The notes beneath the pieces were generated by a model. It was not told the origin of the DNA and searched no databases. It saw only the letters and a list, made by a program, of their open reading frames with translations. Positions 1-6,656 of a DNA stretch of 51,681 bases are shown piece after piece. The position numbers were made by a program, and so were the translations under genes. This DNA is from a virus: positions 1-51,681 of the IMG/VR virus record IMGVR_UViG_3300042303_000360, one strand, 5' to 3'. The number at the start of each line of letters is the position of its first letter. The first letter of the stretch is position 1.

Positions 1-127
1 CTGGCTTCCCGGTTCTTCCCTAAGCCTTGATTTCCCTAGGGATGGACCCACGGCGCTTCCCGCTGTATCCCTACAGATCCGTGGGAATTGTGGGAACGGT
101 GTGGGAATGAAACTGACCAAGACCATC
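1..127. repeat. Terminal direct repeat (circular overlap), left copy
   Basis: Bases 1-127 are identical to 51555-51681. The repeat runs from the attP flank into the first codons of the integrase gene and carries no repeat-specific feature of its own. An exact overlap of 127 bases is what a k-mer assembler leaves when it walks round a circle, so I read this as circular closure and not as a packaged terminal redundancy. Confidence 0.93.
81..107 (+). promoter_or_regulatory. Three GTGGGAA direct repeats, putative integrase arm-type sites (one arm)
   Basis: GTGGGAA occurs at 81-87, 90-96 and 101-107, that is 9 and 11 bp apart, immediately before and across the integrase start. Two more copies lie at 51402-51408 and 51413-51419 on the far side of the tRNA-like core. 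Short direct repeats on both sides of a core are how arm-type binding sites of heterobivalent tyrosine integrases (lambda, P2, HP1) are arranged. Binding by this integrase is inferred. Confidence 0.55.
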
Positions 128-1261
128 ACCGAGGGCGCCGCCCCGCGCGCCCAGCGCTACCGCCTGAACGACAGCCTGGTGCCCGGGCTCACCCTGCTGG
201 TGCTGCCCTCGGGGGCCCGCACCTACTACCTGCGCCACCGCGTCGACGGCCAGCAGCGTGAGCTGAAGCTGGGCACGCCGGTGGAGCTCACCCCCGATCA
301 GGCGCGCGCGCTGGCGCGGGAGGCCCTCGCCCAGGTGCGCGCTGGGGGCGACCCGGCCGAGGAGCGCCGCCGGCGCCGGGAGGCCCCGACGATCGAGGCC
401 CTCGCCGCCCGCCACCTGCAGGCCCACGCCAGCCGGAAGCGGTCAGGTCGCAACGACGAGATCCTCTGGCGGCGACACCTGCTGCCGGCGTTCGGGCGGC
501 TCAAGGTGGCGGCCCTGACGCGCGAGCGGATCCGTGAATGGCACGCCACCCACCCGCAGCCGGCGACCGCCAATCGGGCCCTGGAGGTGCTCGGGGTGGC
601 GATGGGTCTGGCGGAGGACTGGGGCTGGCGGCCAGCCGGCAGCAATCCGGCCCGCGGGGTCAAGGCGCACCAGGAGCGGCAGCGGCGGCGGTACGCCAGC
701 GCGGCCGAGCTCGTGCGCCTGCGTGCTGCACTGCAGCGATGGGAGGAGGCAGGGCCGCTGGCGGTGCGGTGGCGGTTCGCGCAGCTGGTGCGCCTGCTGC
801 TGCTCACCGGCGCGCGCCTGCGTGAGGTGATGTGCGCCGAGTGGGCTTGGATCGACTGGCAGCGGCAGGTGCTGCGGGTGCCAGCTGATCGCGGCAAGAC
901 GGGCGCGGCTGAGATCCAGCTGAGCGATCGCGCCGTGGTGATCCTGCAGGGCCTGCAGGATGCCCAGGCCCTGACTGGGCCCTGCCGGTGGGTGATCCCG
1001 GGCGATGGGGCCCAGGGCCCGCTGGTGGGCTACCGGCGCATGTGGCTGGCCCTGCTGCAGGACGCGGGCATCGAAGATCTGCGGGTGCACGACCTGCGCC
1101 ACACGTTCGCCAGCTACGCCCTGAGCGGCGGCCAGACGCTGGGCACGGTGGGCCAGCTGCTGGGGCACCGGAGCGCGCAGACGACGACGCGCTACGCCCA
1201 CCTGATCACGGAGACGGCGCAGGCGGCGGTGGCGCGGGTGAGCGACGATCTGGGGGTGTGA
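101..1261 (+). CDS. int: Tyrosine recombinase (phage integrase)
   Basis: A 386-aa site-specific tyrosine recombinase expected to integrate the circle into the host chromosome. The N-terminal arm-binding region (about residues 15-85) resembles DUF4102-type integrases, the core-binding domain follows (about 95-190), and the catalytic domain holds R239 in TGARLREV, a candidate K266, H330-x-x-R333 in HDLRHTF, H356 in LLGH and the nucleophile Y365 in TTTRYAH. All catalytic residues are present, so it looks active. GTG at 101 is the first start and ATG at 107, two codons in, is equally possible. GTGGGAA repeats overlap the start, so bound integrase could repress its own gene. The presumed attP lies just upstream across the contig joint. 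A 459-bp non-coding region follows. Confidence 0.95.
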   Translation: MGMKLTKTITEGAAPRAQRYRLNDSLVPGLTLLVLPSGARTYYLRHRVDGQQRELKLGTPVELTPDQARALAREALAQVRAGGDPAEERRRRREAPTIEALAARHLQAHASRKRSGRNDEILWRRHLLPAFGRLKVAALTRERIREWHATHPQPATANRALEVLGVAMGLAEDWGWRPAGSNPARGVKAHQERQRRRYASAAELVRLRAALQRWEEAGPLAVRWRFAQLVRLLLLTGARLREVMCAEWAWIDWQRQVLRVPADRGKTGAAEIQLSDRAVVILQGLQDAQALTGPCRWVIPGDGAQGPLVGYRRMWLALLQDAGIEDLRVHDLRHTFASYALSGGQTLGTVGQLLGHRSAQTTTRYAHLITETAQAAVARVSDDLGV

Positions 1262-1292
1262 TGAATCAGTACGGCTGCACTGCTTATCAATG

Positions 1293-1317
1293 AGATCGAC
1301 TGCGCCGCAGTGGATCT
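1293..1317. repeat. 25-bp imperfect palindrome, copy 1
   Basis: Left arm AGATCGACTGCG, right arm CGCAGTGGATCT around a central C. The inner ACTGCG/CGCAGT and the outer AGATC/GATCT pair perfectly, with one mismatch between them. It belongs to a six-member family (see 1427, 1604, 36329, 37410, 37566). GGTAGTAC follows the palindrome, as it does at copy 2. Confidence 0.75.
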
Positions 1318-1426
1318 GCCCCGGTAGTACATCCGCTCACCCCCGATTGTGAACGGATGTAACGCAACCGAGTGTGACACCTGTGGAAATCGAGTTCTCC
1401 ACAGGTACACCCGGATACATTTCGCG

Positions 1427-1451
1427 AGATCCCTTGCGCCGCAGTGTATCT
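1427..1451. repeat. 25-bp imperfect palindrome, copy 2
   Basis: Left arm AGATCCCTTGCG, right arm CGCAGTGTATCT. The left arm is the exact reverse complement of the right arm of copy 3 (CGCAAGGGATCT), so the copies exchange half-site types. That is expected if each half-site binds one protein subunit. GGTAGTAC follows, as at copy 1. Confidence 0.75.
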
Positions 1452-1603
1452 GGGCGGTAGTACGCCTGACCCATCGGCGGCAATACTGTGCCTGCGTGAT
1501 ACCAAATCAGCCGGACCATGTGCCAGTTGAGGGCCAACCCGTGTGCAGCGTGTGTGCCAGTTCCAGCTTATGTGTGCCACTACGTCACCGGCACACGCCG
1601 CCG

Positions 1604-1628
1604 AGATCGACTGCGCCGCAAGGGATCT
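1604..1628. repeat. 25-bp imperfect palindrome, copy 3
   Basis: Left arm AGATCGACTGCG (identical to copy 1) and right arm CGCAAGGGATCT (reverse complement of the left arm of copy 2). It lies 93 bp upstream of the ATG at 1721. Confidence 0.75.
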
Positions 1629-1720
1629 GGCCAATCTTGGTACGCCCGTACCAGCTAGTCGTGTGCTCCGTGCGGTGACGTTCTGGTGCACACTGATGGG
1701 GCACCACCGCACCACACGCC

Positions 1721-1915
1721 ATGGACATCGCCAACGCACTGATCAAGCTCGCCGAGCTGCACGACGCAGCCGCCGAGATCCCCGCGCTGCTGCAGGCGCT
1801 CCGGGACGCCTACTCCGACGACGAGTGGGAGGCCATGGAGGCCCAGCACCCACGGGTCGCTGATCTGATCAGCGCCTGCTGCGACATCGAGGCCGCAGTC
1901 GGCTACGGCGACTGA
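1721..1915 (+). CDS. Small acidic hypothetical protein (64 aa)
   Basis: I do not recognise this 64-residue protein. It is rich in Ala, Asp and Glu, predicted mostly helical, with a Cys pair near the C-terminus (SACCDIE), and has no membrane segment. It is the first gene after the repeat-rich region and is followed 42 bp later by a second small helical protein, so the two probably share a transcript. Position next to int, with no recognisable repressor elsewhere, makes it a weak candidate for a regulatory role, but it shows no helix-turn-helix. Confidence 0.55.
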   Translation: MDIANALIKLAELHDAAAEIPALLQALRDAYSDDEWEAMEAQHPRVADLISACCDIEAAVGYGD

Positions 1916-1957
1916 GCCGCCCCCCACCGATCCCCACCACACGCCACACACACCGCC

Positions 1958-2182
1958 ATGGAACACACCACCGCCACCGACATCGCCGCCCTGGAGGCGG
2001 AGATCGCCGCCATCGAGGCGGAGGACGCCGCGCAGCGCGCGCGGGTGGGCGCACTGCTCGCCACCGGCAGCAGCGCCGTCCGGCTGGCGGACTGCCGGGT
2101 GATGGCCGAGCAGGCCGCCCGCGAGCTGGCGGTGCAGGAGCGCTACCAGCGCCGCATCAGCCGCGCCATCGAGGCGCCCTGA
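1958..2182 (+). CDS. Small coiled-coil hypothetical protein (74 aa)
   Basis: A 74-aa protein whose residues 8-32 form an Ala/Glu/Ile heptad-like pattern (ALEAEIAAIEAED) suggesting a coiled coil, followed by a basic C-terminal helix. No catalytic motif is visible. It follows the 64-aa gene in the same direction and precedes a Zn-ribbon protein. Function unknown. Confidence 0.55.
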   Translation: MEHTTATDIAALEAEIAAIEAEDAAQRARVGALLATGSSAVRLADCRVMAEQAARELAVQERYQRRISRAIEAP

Positions 2183-2307
2183 GCGCCGCCTGCGTGCCCC
2201 TGCGAGGCGCCTCAACGCCGTGCTGCGTGTCTCACGCCGTCACGCGACCTGACGCGCCCCACAGGCGCTCCTGTGCGCCACTCCGTCACATCACCCCACC
2301 ACGCCCC

Positions 2308-2526
2308 ATGACCACTGCGACCAGCACCGCACGCACACGCCGCTACAGGGCCCGCCTGCGGGGCCTGCCTGATCCCGACGCCCCGCAGCCGTGCCCTGAC
2401 TGCGGCCGGCTGGTGCGCAGTCGCCTGACTCGGCCGCTGTGCTCCCGGTGCTGGCGGCGCACACCAGCTGGGCGCGAGGCGAACCGGCTCCGCATGGCGG
2501 CGGCCAGGGCCCGGCAGGACGTGTAA
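2308..2526 (+). CDS. Small zinc-ribbon protein (72 aa)
   Basis: The ATG at 2308 opens a 72-aa, very basic protein. A four-cysteine knuckle is clear: CPDC at about residues 28-31 and CSRC at about 47-50, a treble-clef or zinc-ribbon spacing, followed by an Arg-rich helix. Such proteins usually bind nucleic acid. The 125-bp gap before it carries several ACGC-rich near-repeats and no other gene. A regulatory role in the int-proximal cluster is possible but unproven. Confidence 0.55.
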   Translation: MTTATSTARTRRYRARLRGLPDPDAPQPCPDCGRLVRSRLTRPLCSRCWRRTPAGREANRLRMAAARARQDV

Positions 2527-2541
2527 AGAAATGTGATATCA

Positions 2542-2563
2542 GCGCGGCACCTCGCTGCCGCGC
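2542..2563 (+). terminator. Strong hairpin between small genes (attenuator-like)
   Basis: GCGCGGCA (2542-2549) pairs perfectly with TGCCGCGC (2556-2563) around a 6-nt loop. Only CCTTACCTT follows, not a T-run, so it is at best a weak terminator or an RNA-stabilising hairpin between the zinc-ribbon gene and the membrane-protein gene. Confidence 0.35.
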
Positions 2564-2639
2564 CCTTACCTTGGGCTCATCGGCAGGCCGAGCGCGCCGC
2601 CGATCACCACCACATCGCCCGGCACTGGCCGGAGGAACC

Positions 2640-3029
2640 ATGCCCATCACCACCATCGCCGGCACCGCTGGCCGCATCACTGGCACCATCACCCGTGGCC
2701 TGATCTGGGCCCACCGCACGATCAACTGGGCCGAGGTGGCAGCCATCGTCCTGCACGGCCTGCAGGTGCTCATCGTGCTCGCCCTGCTGGCCGGCCGCGC
2801 CACACGCCGCCTCTGGGATGCGCTGCCAGGCTGGAGCGAACAGCTGGGGCAGTGCTACCGCCACCTGCTGGTGTCCCGCAGGGCGCCCACCACACCACCT
2901 GCGGTGCATCCCCTGCAGGCCCTGGCCACCGAGCTGGAGCAGCTCAGCCGCTCTGATCTCCAGCGCCTCGCAGGCAGCCGCCGCCGGCTGGCCAAGGCGC
3001 AACTGATCAGCATGGCGCTGGCCTGCTGA
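2640..3029 (+). CDS. Small membrane protein with charged C-terminal domain (129 aa)
   Basis: The ATG at 2640 is preceded by a good GGAGG Shine-Dalgarno. Residues about 30-55 (AEVAAIVLHGLQVLIVLALLAGR) form one transmembrane helix. The C-terminal half is soluble, helical and basic. I do not recognise the family. It is the last plus-strand gene before the convergent late genes and is followed by two hairpins, the second with a T5 tract. A role in superinfection exclusion or lysogen membrane modification would fit the position but is only a guess. Confidence 0.6.
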   Translation: MPITTIAGTAGRITGTITRGLIWAHRTINWAEVAAIVLHGLQVLIVLALLAGRATRRLWDALPGWSEQLGQCYRHLLVSRRAPTTPPAVHPLQALATELEQLSRSDLQRLAGSRRRLAKAQLISMALAC

Positions 3030-3045
3030 CCGGATCCGCTGACGC

Positions 3046-3130
3046 GCGGCCCGGTGCCCCTTCAGGGCCGCATACCGTCAGCTGGTGAGACACGAGCGTT
3101 GCCCCGGGAGGTCGCAGCCCCGGGGTTTTT
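3046..3130 (+). terminator. Tandem hairpins with T-tract, terminator of the int-proximal operon
   Basis: Hairpin one pairs GCGGCCC (3046-3052) with GGGCCGC (3065-3071). Hairpin two pairs CCCCGG (3102-3107) with CCGGGG (3120-3125) and runs into TTTTT (3126-3130). This is a convincing intrinsic terminator on the plus strand at the point where plus and minus transcription converge. No T-run follows on the minus strand. Confidence 0.75.
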
Positions 3131-3420
3131 CATGGCCCGCAGAACACATCCGGGCTGCCGGCCGCCACGCTGGTGCAGCCGCTGATCGCATCACCCACGC
3201 GGCCAGCGCCGCGGCCGTTCACGAACACCGTCGTGCTGCCGACAGCGATCGGCGCTGCGTGCGTCGGGCACGGCTCACCCGGCAGCAGGTGCGGCGTGTT
3301 CATGTCGCCTTGGCGGCTCCAGCGGATGCCGTTCACGAAGACGTTGGGGCTGCCCTCGGCCCGGGTCATCCCCGAGCAGTGGGCCACATCAGCGTCGCCG
3401 ATTCGCGTTGCTGCGGGCAC
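3130..3420 (-). CDS. PAAR-motif tail spike tip protein
   Basis: A 96-aa PAAR-repeat protein expected to form the sharp, metal-stabilised tip on the gpV spike of a contractile tail. It shows the repeated Gly/Val-rich hairpins of PAAR proteins (SPNVFVNG, STTVFVNG, SPDVFCG) and the metal ligands of the family in AHCSG, a second His in PTHAAP and Cys in SGCTS. Length is normal for a bare PAAR tip. It is the last gene of the late operon and overlaps the preceding 73-aa gene by 32 bp. PAAR tips on P2-like phage tails are known but less usual than apex domains built into gpV. Confidence 0.88.
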   Translation of the reverse strand: MPAATRIGDADVAHCSGMTRAEGSPNVFVNGIRWSRQGDMNTPHLLPGEPCPTHAAPIAVGSTTVFVNGRGAGRVGDAISGCTSVAAGSPDVFCGP

Positions 3421-3610
3421 GCTCCACCTGCATCAGTTCCTGCAGTCTGCCAGGCCACAATTCGATCTCAGCGTGCTGCTCGGGCGTGTGCGGCGGCGGC
3501 GGGATCTCAGGCTCAAACCGCACCACGTGATCGAACACCACCGGGATGTCCTCCCACCGGCGGTAGGTGCGCAGCACCCCGCCAACGATCAGGTCGAAGC
3601 GGTGGGCCAC
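3389..3610 (-). CDS. Conserved hypothetical late protein (73 aa)
   Basis: A 73-aa soluble protein beginning MAHRFDLIVGGV, with a Pro-rich middle (EIPPPPHTPEQHAE) and a helical Arg/Glu-rich end. From memory, near-identical short proteins occur beside lysis or spike genes in other cyanobacterial phages, but no function is known to me. It overlaps the lysozyme gene by 22 bp and the PAAR gene by 32 bp, so all three are likely translated from one message. Confidence 0.7.
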   Translation of the reverse strand: MAHRFDLIVGGVLRTYRRWEDIPVVFDHVVRFEPEIPPPPHTPEQHAEIELWPGRLQELMQVERARSNANRRR

Positions 3611-4035
3611 AGCTCGCGCGGTTCTTTGCCGGTGGCCATCATGCGGCTCAGCCGCTCAGCGCGCTTCCCCACCTGCCGGGCCCACTTGCTGTCCAGCATC
3701 ATGCTGGCGGCCCGGGTGTAGTCGCCCGCCTCGATCGTGGCCAGGGTGCGCTTGAACGACAGCAGGCCCGCGATGCCCAGGTTGAACGCCATGTCCAGCA
3801 GCACCCGCTGCCGCACCTCGTCCAGCTTGGCCACCCACGGCAGCGCCCGCTGCACCTCGCGCCAATGGTCGTCGATGTCGTTGCCGAGCAGGTAGGCAGC
3901 CTCAGCCTTGCTGATGCCGCGGTCCTCCAGGTTGCGACCGATCCCGATCGTCAGCTTGCCCGCTGTGCAGCGGTACGGCTTCAGGCGCTCGCCCTCATGG
4001 AGGCGCAGCTGCCTGATCATCGCGGTGCGATCCAT
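3589..4035 (-). CDS. Endolysin, GH24 lysozyme
   Basis: A 148-aa T4/P22-type lysozyme that cleaves the MurNAc-GlcNAc bond of peptidoglycan. The family catalytic signature Glu-8 residues-Asp/Cys-5 residues-Thr is exact: E14, C23, T29 in HEGERLKPYRCTAGKLT. The C-terminal helical lobe (DMAFNLGIAGLLSF, then RAERLSRMMATG) is the usual one. No signal or SAR helix is visible, so export to the periplasm should depend on a holin. Neighbouring genes encode a C39-like peptidase and two small membrane proteins, making a lysis cassette. Confidence 0.93.
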   Translation of the reverse strand: MDRTAMIRQLRLHEGERLKPYRCTAGKLTIGIGRNLEDRGISKAEAAYLLGNDIDDHWREVQRALPWVAKLDEVRQRVLLDMAFNLGIAGLLSFKRTLATIEAGDYTRAASMMLDSKWARQVGKRAERLSRMMATGKEPRELWPTAST

Positions 4036-4042
4036 CAGGGCC

Positions 4043-4228
4043 TCACTTGCCCAGGAACTTGTCCAGGGGGTTGGTGCTCTTGGGCTTGTGCGGGAACGCC
4101 TGACGAGCGGCGGCCAGCAGCAGCTGCAGAACGCTGTTCGACTTGTACTTGCTCATGCCCAGCAGCTCGCTGGCCACGAACAGCGCCAGGCCGATCAGCT
4201 CTAGATGGGTGCCTTCCATAAACGACAT
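4043..4228 (-). CDS. Small membrane protein of the lysis region (61 aa), possible holin
   Basis: The ATG at 4228 (MSFMEGTH) is chosen because a GAGGAG Shine-Dalgarno, made partly from the upstream gene's stop codon, sits 7 nt before it. One hydrophobic helix (LIGLALFVASELLG, about residues 11-24) is followed by a basic amphipathic stretch ending PKSTNPLDKFLGK. The same layout is familiar from short conserved proteins in cyanophages. It lies directly upstream of the lysozyme, which suggests holin or antiholin activity, but with a single helix this is uncertain. Confidence 0.7.
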   Translation of the reverse strand: MSFMEGTHLELIGLALFVASELLGMSKYKSNSVLQLLLAAARQAFPHKPKSTNPLDKFLGK

Positions 4229-4239
4229 CGTGCTGCTCC

Positions 4240-4953
4240 TCAAAGGCTAGCGATGATTGCCCACCCGGTCCCAGGACCTTCGACCATCCAGCGTGGCCCC
4301 AGGTTTTTCTTGCTGTACCGGAGCCGGGCGCCCCAGTTGTTGAGGTAGGCACCGCCCACCAGGTCGATCTCACCGAACGGATCGTGCACCACCAGCGCAT
4401 CGTCCGAGTAGCCGATCGCGCAGACCCAGTGGCCGCCGCCCTGGGGCGCCGATACCGGCCCCTTGTGAAGCATGCCGATTGGCACCGGGATGCCCTTGTC
4501 GATCTGCGCCTTCAGGGTGCCCCAGCCAGCGTTGCGGACGAAGTGCGCCTCGATGCCGTAGGACTGCAGCGCCTTGATCTGGCTGGTGGCCTCGGTGGTG
4601 TCGCCGTAGCGCAGCACGCGGCCGAGATAGGCGTCGTCACCATTGGGGCCGGTGAGCGTGCCGGGCTTGAGGGTCTCCAGCAGCATGGCGCAGGAGCTGC
4701 TGAAGCACATCCGAAGCGCGTGCTCAGTGGCCGAGTCGCGCTGGCTGAAGTAGCGGACCTGCAGCGGGTTGGTCAGCTGCCGTGGCGTCTCTTGCTTGCC
4801 TGCTGCGCGCCAGGCCTGCACCCAGTTGGCGTCGGTCTTCTTCAGGCTGGCCGGCACCGCCTCCCACAGCTGCTGAATGGCGGCTCGTTGGTACGGCAGA
4901 TCCTTCCAGTGCTGGAAGTAGGGGACCAGATCCGCGACCAGCTGCTCGCTCAC
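4240..4953 (-). CDS. C39-like cysteine peptidase family protein
   Basis: A 237-aa protein with a peptidase C39-like (papain-fold) domain in its last 170 residues. Candidate catalytic residues are C83 in RMCFSSSCAM, H175 in GGGHWVCAIGY and D191 in VVHDPFG, in the family order. Residues 1-60 are helical (possibly substrate or wall binding). Proteins like this occur in lysis and baseplate regions of many cyanophages and are thought to cut peptide bonds, perhaps in the cell wall, although the substrate is not established. It overlaps the upstream membrane-protein gene by 4 bp. Confidence 0.8.
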   Translation of the reverse strand: MSEQLVADLVPYFQHWKDLPYQRAAIQQLWEAVPASLKKTDANWVQAWRAAGKQETPRQLTNPLQVRYFSQRDSATEHALRMCFSSSCAMLLETLKPGTLTGPNGDDAYLGRVLRYGDTTEATSQIKALQSYGIEAHFVRNAGWGTLKAQIDKGIPVPIGMLHKGPVSAPQGGGHWVCAIGYSDDALVVHDPFGEIDLVGGAYLNNWGARLRYSKKNLGPRWMVEGPGTGWAIIASL

Positions 4954-5216
4954 TGTTGCTCTGGCGGCTGCGCCTCCAGGATAGTCACGCGCCGATCGAG
5001 GTCCAGCATCTTGGTCTCGATCTTGCTCACATCCGATCGGCTCTCGTTCATCAGCACCACCACCTGCTGCTGATCCTTGCGCAGCTCAGCCAGCTGGATC
5101 TGAACGTTGACGAGCATCGTGGCCAACAGGCCAATGCCACCAATGATGGCCGCAGGCAGCGCCTGGCCCATGCCGGACAGGAACGTGTTCCACCCGTTCG
5201 GGCGTTGGTCGGCCAT
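4950..5216 (-). CDS. Membrane-anchored coiled-coil protein, holin- or spanin-like (88 aa)
   Basis: Residues about 18-38 (ALPAAIIGGIGLLATMLVNV) form one transmembrane helix and residues 40-80 a coiled coil with heptads (IQLAELRKDQQQ, MLDLDRRVTILEAQ). N-terminal anchor plus periplasmic coiled coil is the plan of an inner-membrane spanin, and the plan is also shared by some holin-like proteins. No overlapping lipoprotein partner (o-spanin) was found. Located between gpD and the peptidase gene, so a lysis function is likely. Confidence 0.7.
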   Translation of the reverse strand: MADQRPNGWNTFLSGMGQALPAAIIGGIGLLATMLVNVQIQLAELRKDQQQVVVLMNESRSDVSKIETKMLDLDRRVTILEAQPPEQQ

Positions 5217-5240
5217 GGTCGCCCCGCGCTACATGAAAGT

Positions 5241-6656
5241 CTATTTCAAGCGCCAGAACTCGGGCCCACGGCCGTAGTAGCTGGTGTAACCATTGGGCGA
5301 TGCCACCCAGCTGAAGGTGCCCCGGCTGGAGCTGTTGCTGATGATCGTGCCATCGGGCTGCACGATGCCGATGTGGGGATAGGGCGGGCTGCCGTTGTCG
5401 CGCATGATCGCAATGGCGCCAGGCTCCGGGCCAGCCAGCAGTGTGCCGCCGCCCCTGGCCAGGGCTGCCCGCGCATCGGGCACGTAGTTGCTGTTCCCCC
5501 ATGGTGGCGTGAGGCCCGCCTTGCGCAGCACCTTGTTCACCGCATAGACGCAGGCGTTGTTCGCGCCGCCCGGGCCGCCCTTGGTGCTCATGCCGCGGCT
5601 GCTGCTGGCCGCGCTGCTGAGCAGCCTGGCCTTCTCAGTGGCGGGCTTGCCGTTGTTGGCGCCTGCACCACCGGCCCAGTCGCTGTCGCCTTCCCCCTGC
5701 GTACCGCACTCAACGGTGGTCGTGTAGCCCCCGCTGCCATACTCGTGCATCACCGATTTGATGTTCCAGGTGCCGTCCACATAGGCGCGGAAGCCCTGCA
5801 GTGTGACCAGGCCCTCGGCGTTGATCTGCGGGCGGCCGGGCATCTGCAGGCTGATGCGCACCTCGCCAGCCTTGAGCGATTGCAGGCGGCTCTCGGCTGC
5901 GGCCTTGGCCTCGGCCTGGCTGCGAAACAGCTGCTTCTCCTGGTAGACGGGCAGCGGGCCCTTTTCGCCGAAGGTCTCGATCTTCTCCTTGTTCAGCTTG
6001 CGGTCCAGGTACTTCACCTTCACCTGGCCGTAGGCCCCGCGGTTCTTGAGGGTGCACCGCCAGCTGCTCACCTCGCTGGCGCTGATCGCCACGGTGCCGC
6101 CGATGCCCGCACCACGCGGCACGATCACCAGCTTGCCGTCAGCTGGCTTGATCGTGGCCTTGTATTTCTCAGCCAGGCGCGTGAGGAACGACTGATCGCT
6201 CTCGTTGGTCTGGTCCTCGTGCTTGATCTGCGCGCTGCCAATGCCACCCTGCAGCACCACCTGCAGGCCGTTGCGCTTGCCAATCTCCTGCGCAATCGCG
6301 CCCAGGGTGGTGCCGTGCCAGCTCTGGGTGCGCTGCTCCTTCACCAGCTCCGGGGCCGTCTGCGCAGCCGTGGCCTTGATCACCATGCTGCGCGGGCCGT
6401 TGCTCAGCTCAACCTCATCCACAGCGAACGCGCCCATGTAGGCAGGCAGCTGGCCGCCGGTGCTGTAGCCCAGCCACAGGCGCAGCCAGCTGCCCGACCG
6501 AGGCACGGGGAGGAGAGCGCCGCGATCATCCAGTGCGATCTCGAGGCTGTCGCTCTGCTGGCCAGCCTGGTCGTTGATCCTGATGCTGAGCAGGCGGTCA
6601 GCCATCGCCGCCGTCACATCGGATCCGTCAGCAACAATCCTGAACGCTGGTTTCAT
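5241..6656 (-). CDS. D: Baseplate hub protein gpD fused to an NlpC/CHAP-like peptidase domain
   Basis: 471 aa. Residues 1-320 match P2 gpD (late control D, really the tail hub equivalent of T4 gp27), with the usual order of beta domains and the SFLTRLAEKY segment. Residues 360-471 are a separate papain-like cell-wall peptidase: C369 in NNACVYAVNKVLRKAG, H428 in YPHIGIV and polar N441 in IISNSSS. P2 gpD has no such domain. The fusion would place a wall-cutting enzyme at the tail tip for DNA entry. The gene overlaps gpX by 4 bp, as in the P2 order U-X-D. Confidence 0.9.
   Translation of the reverse strand: MKPAFRIVADGSDVTAAMADRLLSIRINDQAGQQSDSLEIALDDRGALLPVPRSGSWLRLWLGYSTGGQLPAYMGAFAVDEVELSNGPRSMVIKATAAQTAPELVKEQRTQSWHGTTLGAIAQEIGKRNGLQVVLQGGIGSAQIKHEDQTNESDQSFLTRLAEKYKATIKPADGKLVIVPRGAGIGGTVAISASEVSSWRCTLKNRGAYGQVKVKYLDRKLNKEKIETFGEKGPLPVYQEKQLFRSQAEAKAAAESRLQSLKAGEVRISLQMPGRPQINAEGLVTLQGFRAYVDGTWNIKSVMHEYGSGGYTTTVECGTQGEGDSDWAGGAGANNGKPATEKARLLSSAASSSRGMSTKGGPGGANNACVYAVNKVLRKAGLTPPWGNSNYVPDARAALARGGGTLLAGPEPGAIAIMRDNGSPPYPHIGIVQPDGTIISNSSSRGTFSWVASPNGYTSYYGRGPEFWRLK

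Larger units (their letters stand above)
1262..1720. other. Non-coding repeat-rich region after int (candidate operator or immunity region)
   Basis: No credible gene is seen in these 459 bp. The stretch is unusually structured. Three 25-bp imperfect palindromes lie at 1293-1317, 1427-1451 and 1604-1628. A perfect 9-bp inverted repeat (ACCTGTGGA/TCCACAGGT) sits at 1379-1387 and 1398-1406. TGTGCCA direct repeats occur at 1519-1525, 1553-1559 and 1573-1579. The first two palindromes are followed by GGTAGTAC and the third by a similar GGTAC. It separates int from the four small genes that follow, so it may be a control region for them or part of the lysogeny switch. Confidence 0.6.

Noticed and set aside
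1262-1720. CRISPR array
   Set aside because: Only three related palindromes with unequal spacing (134 and 177 bp) and internal sequence divergence, with no repeat-spacer regularity.
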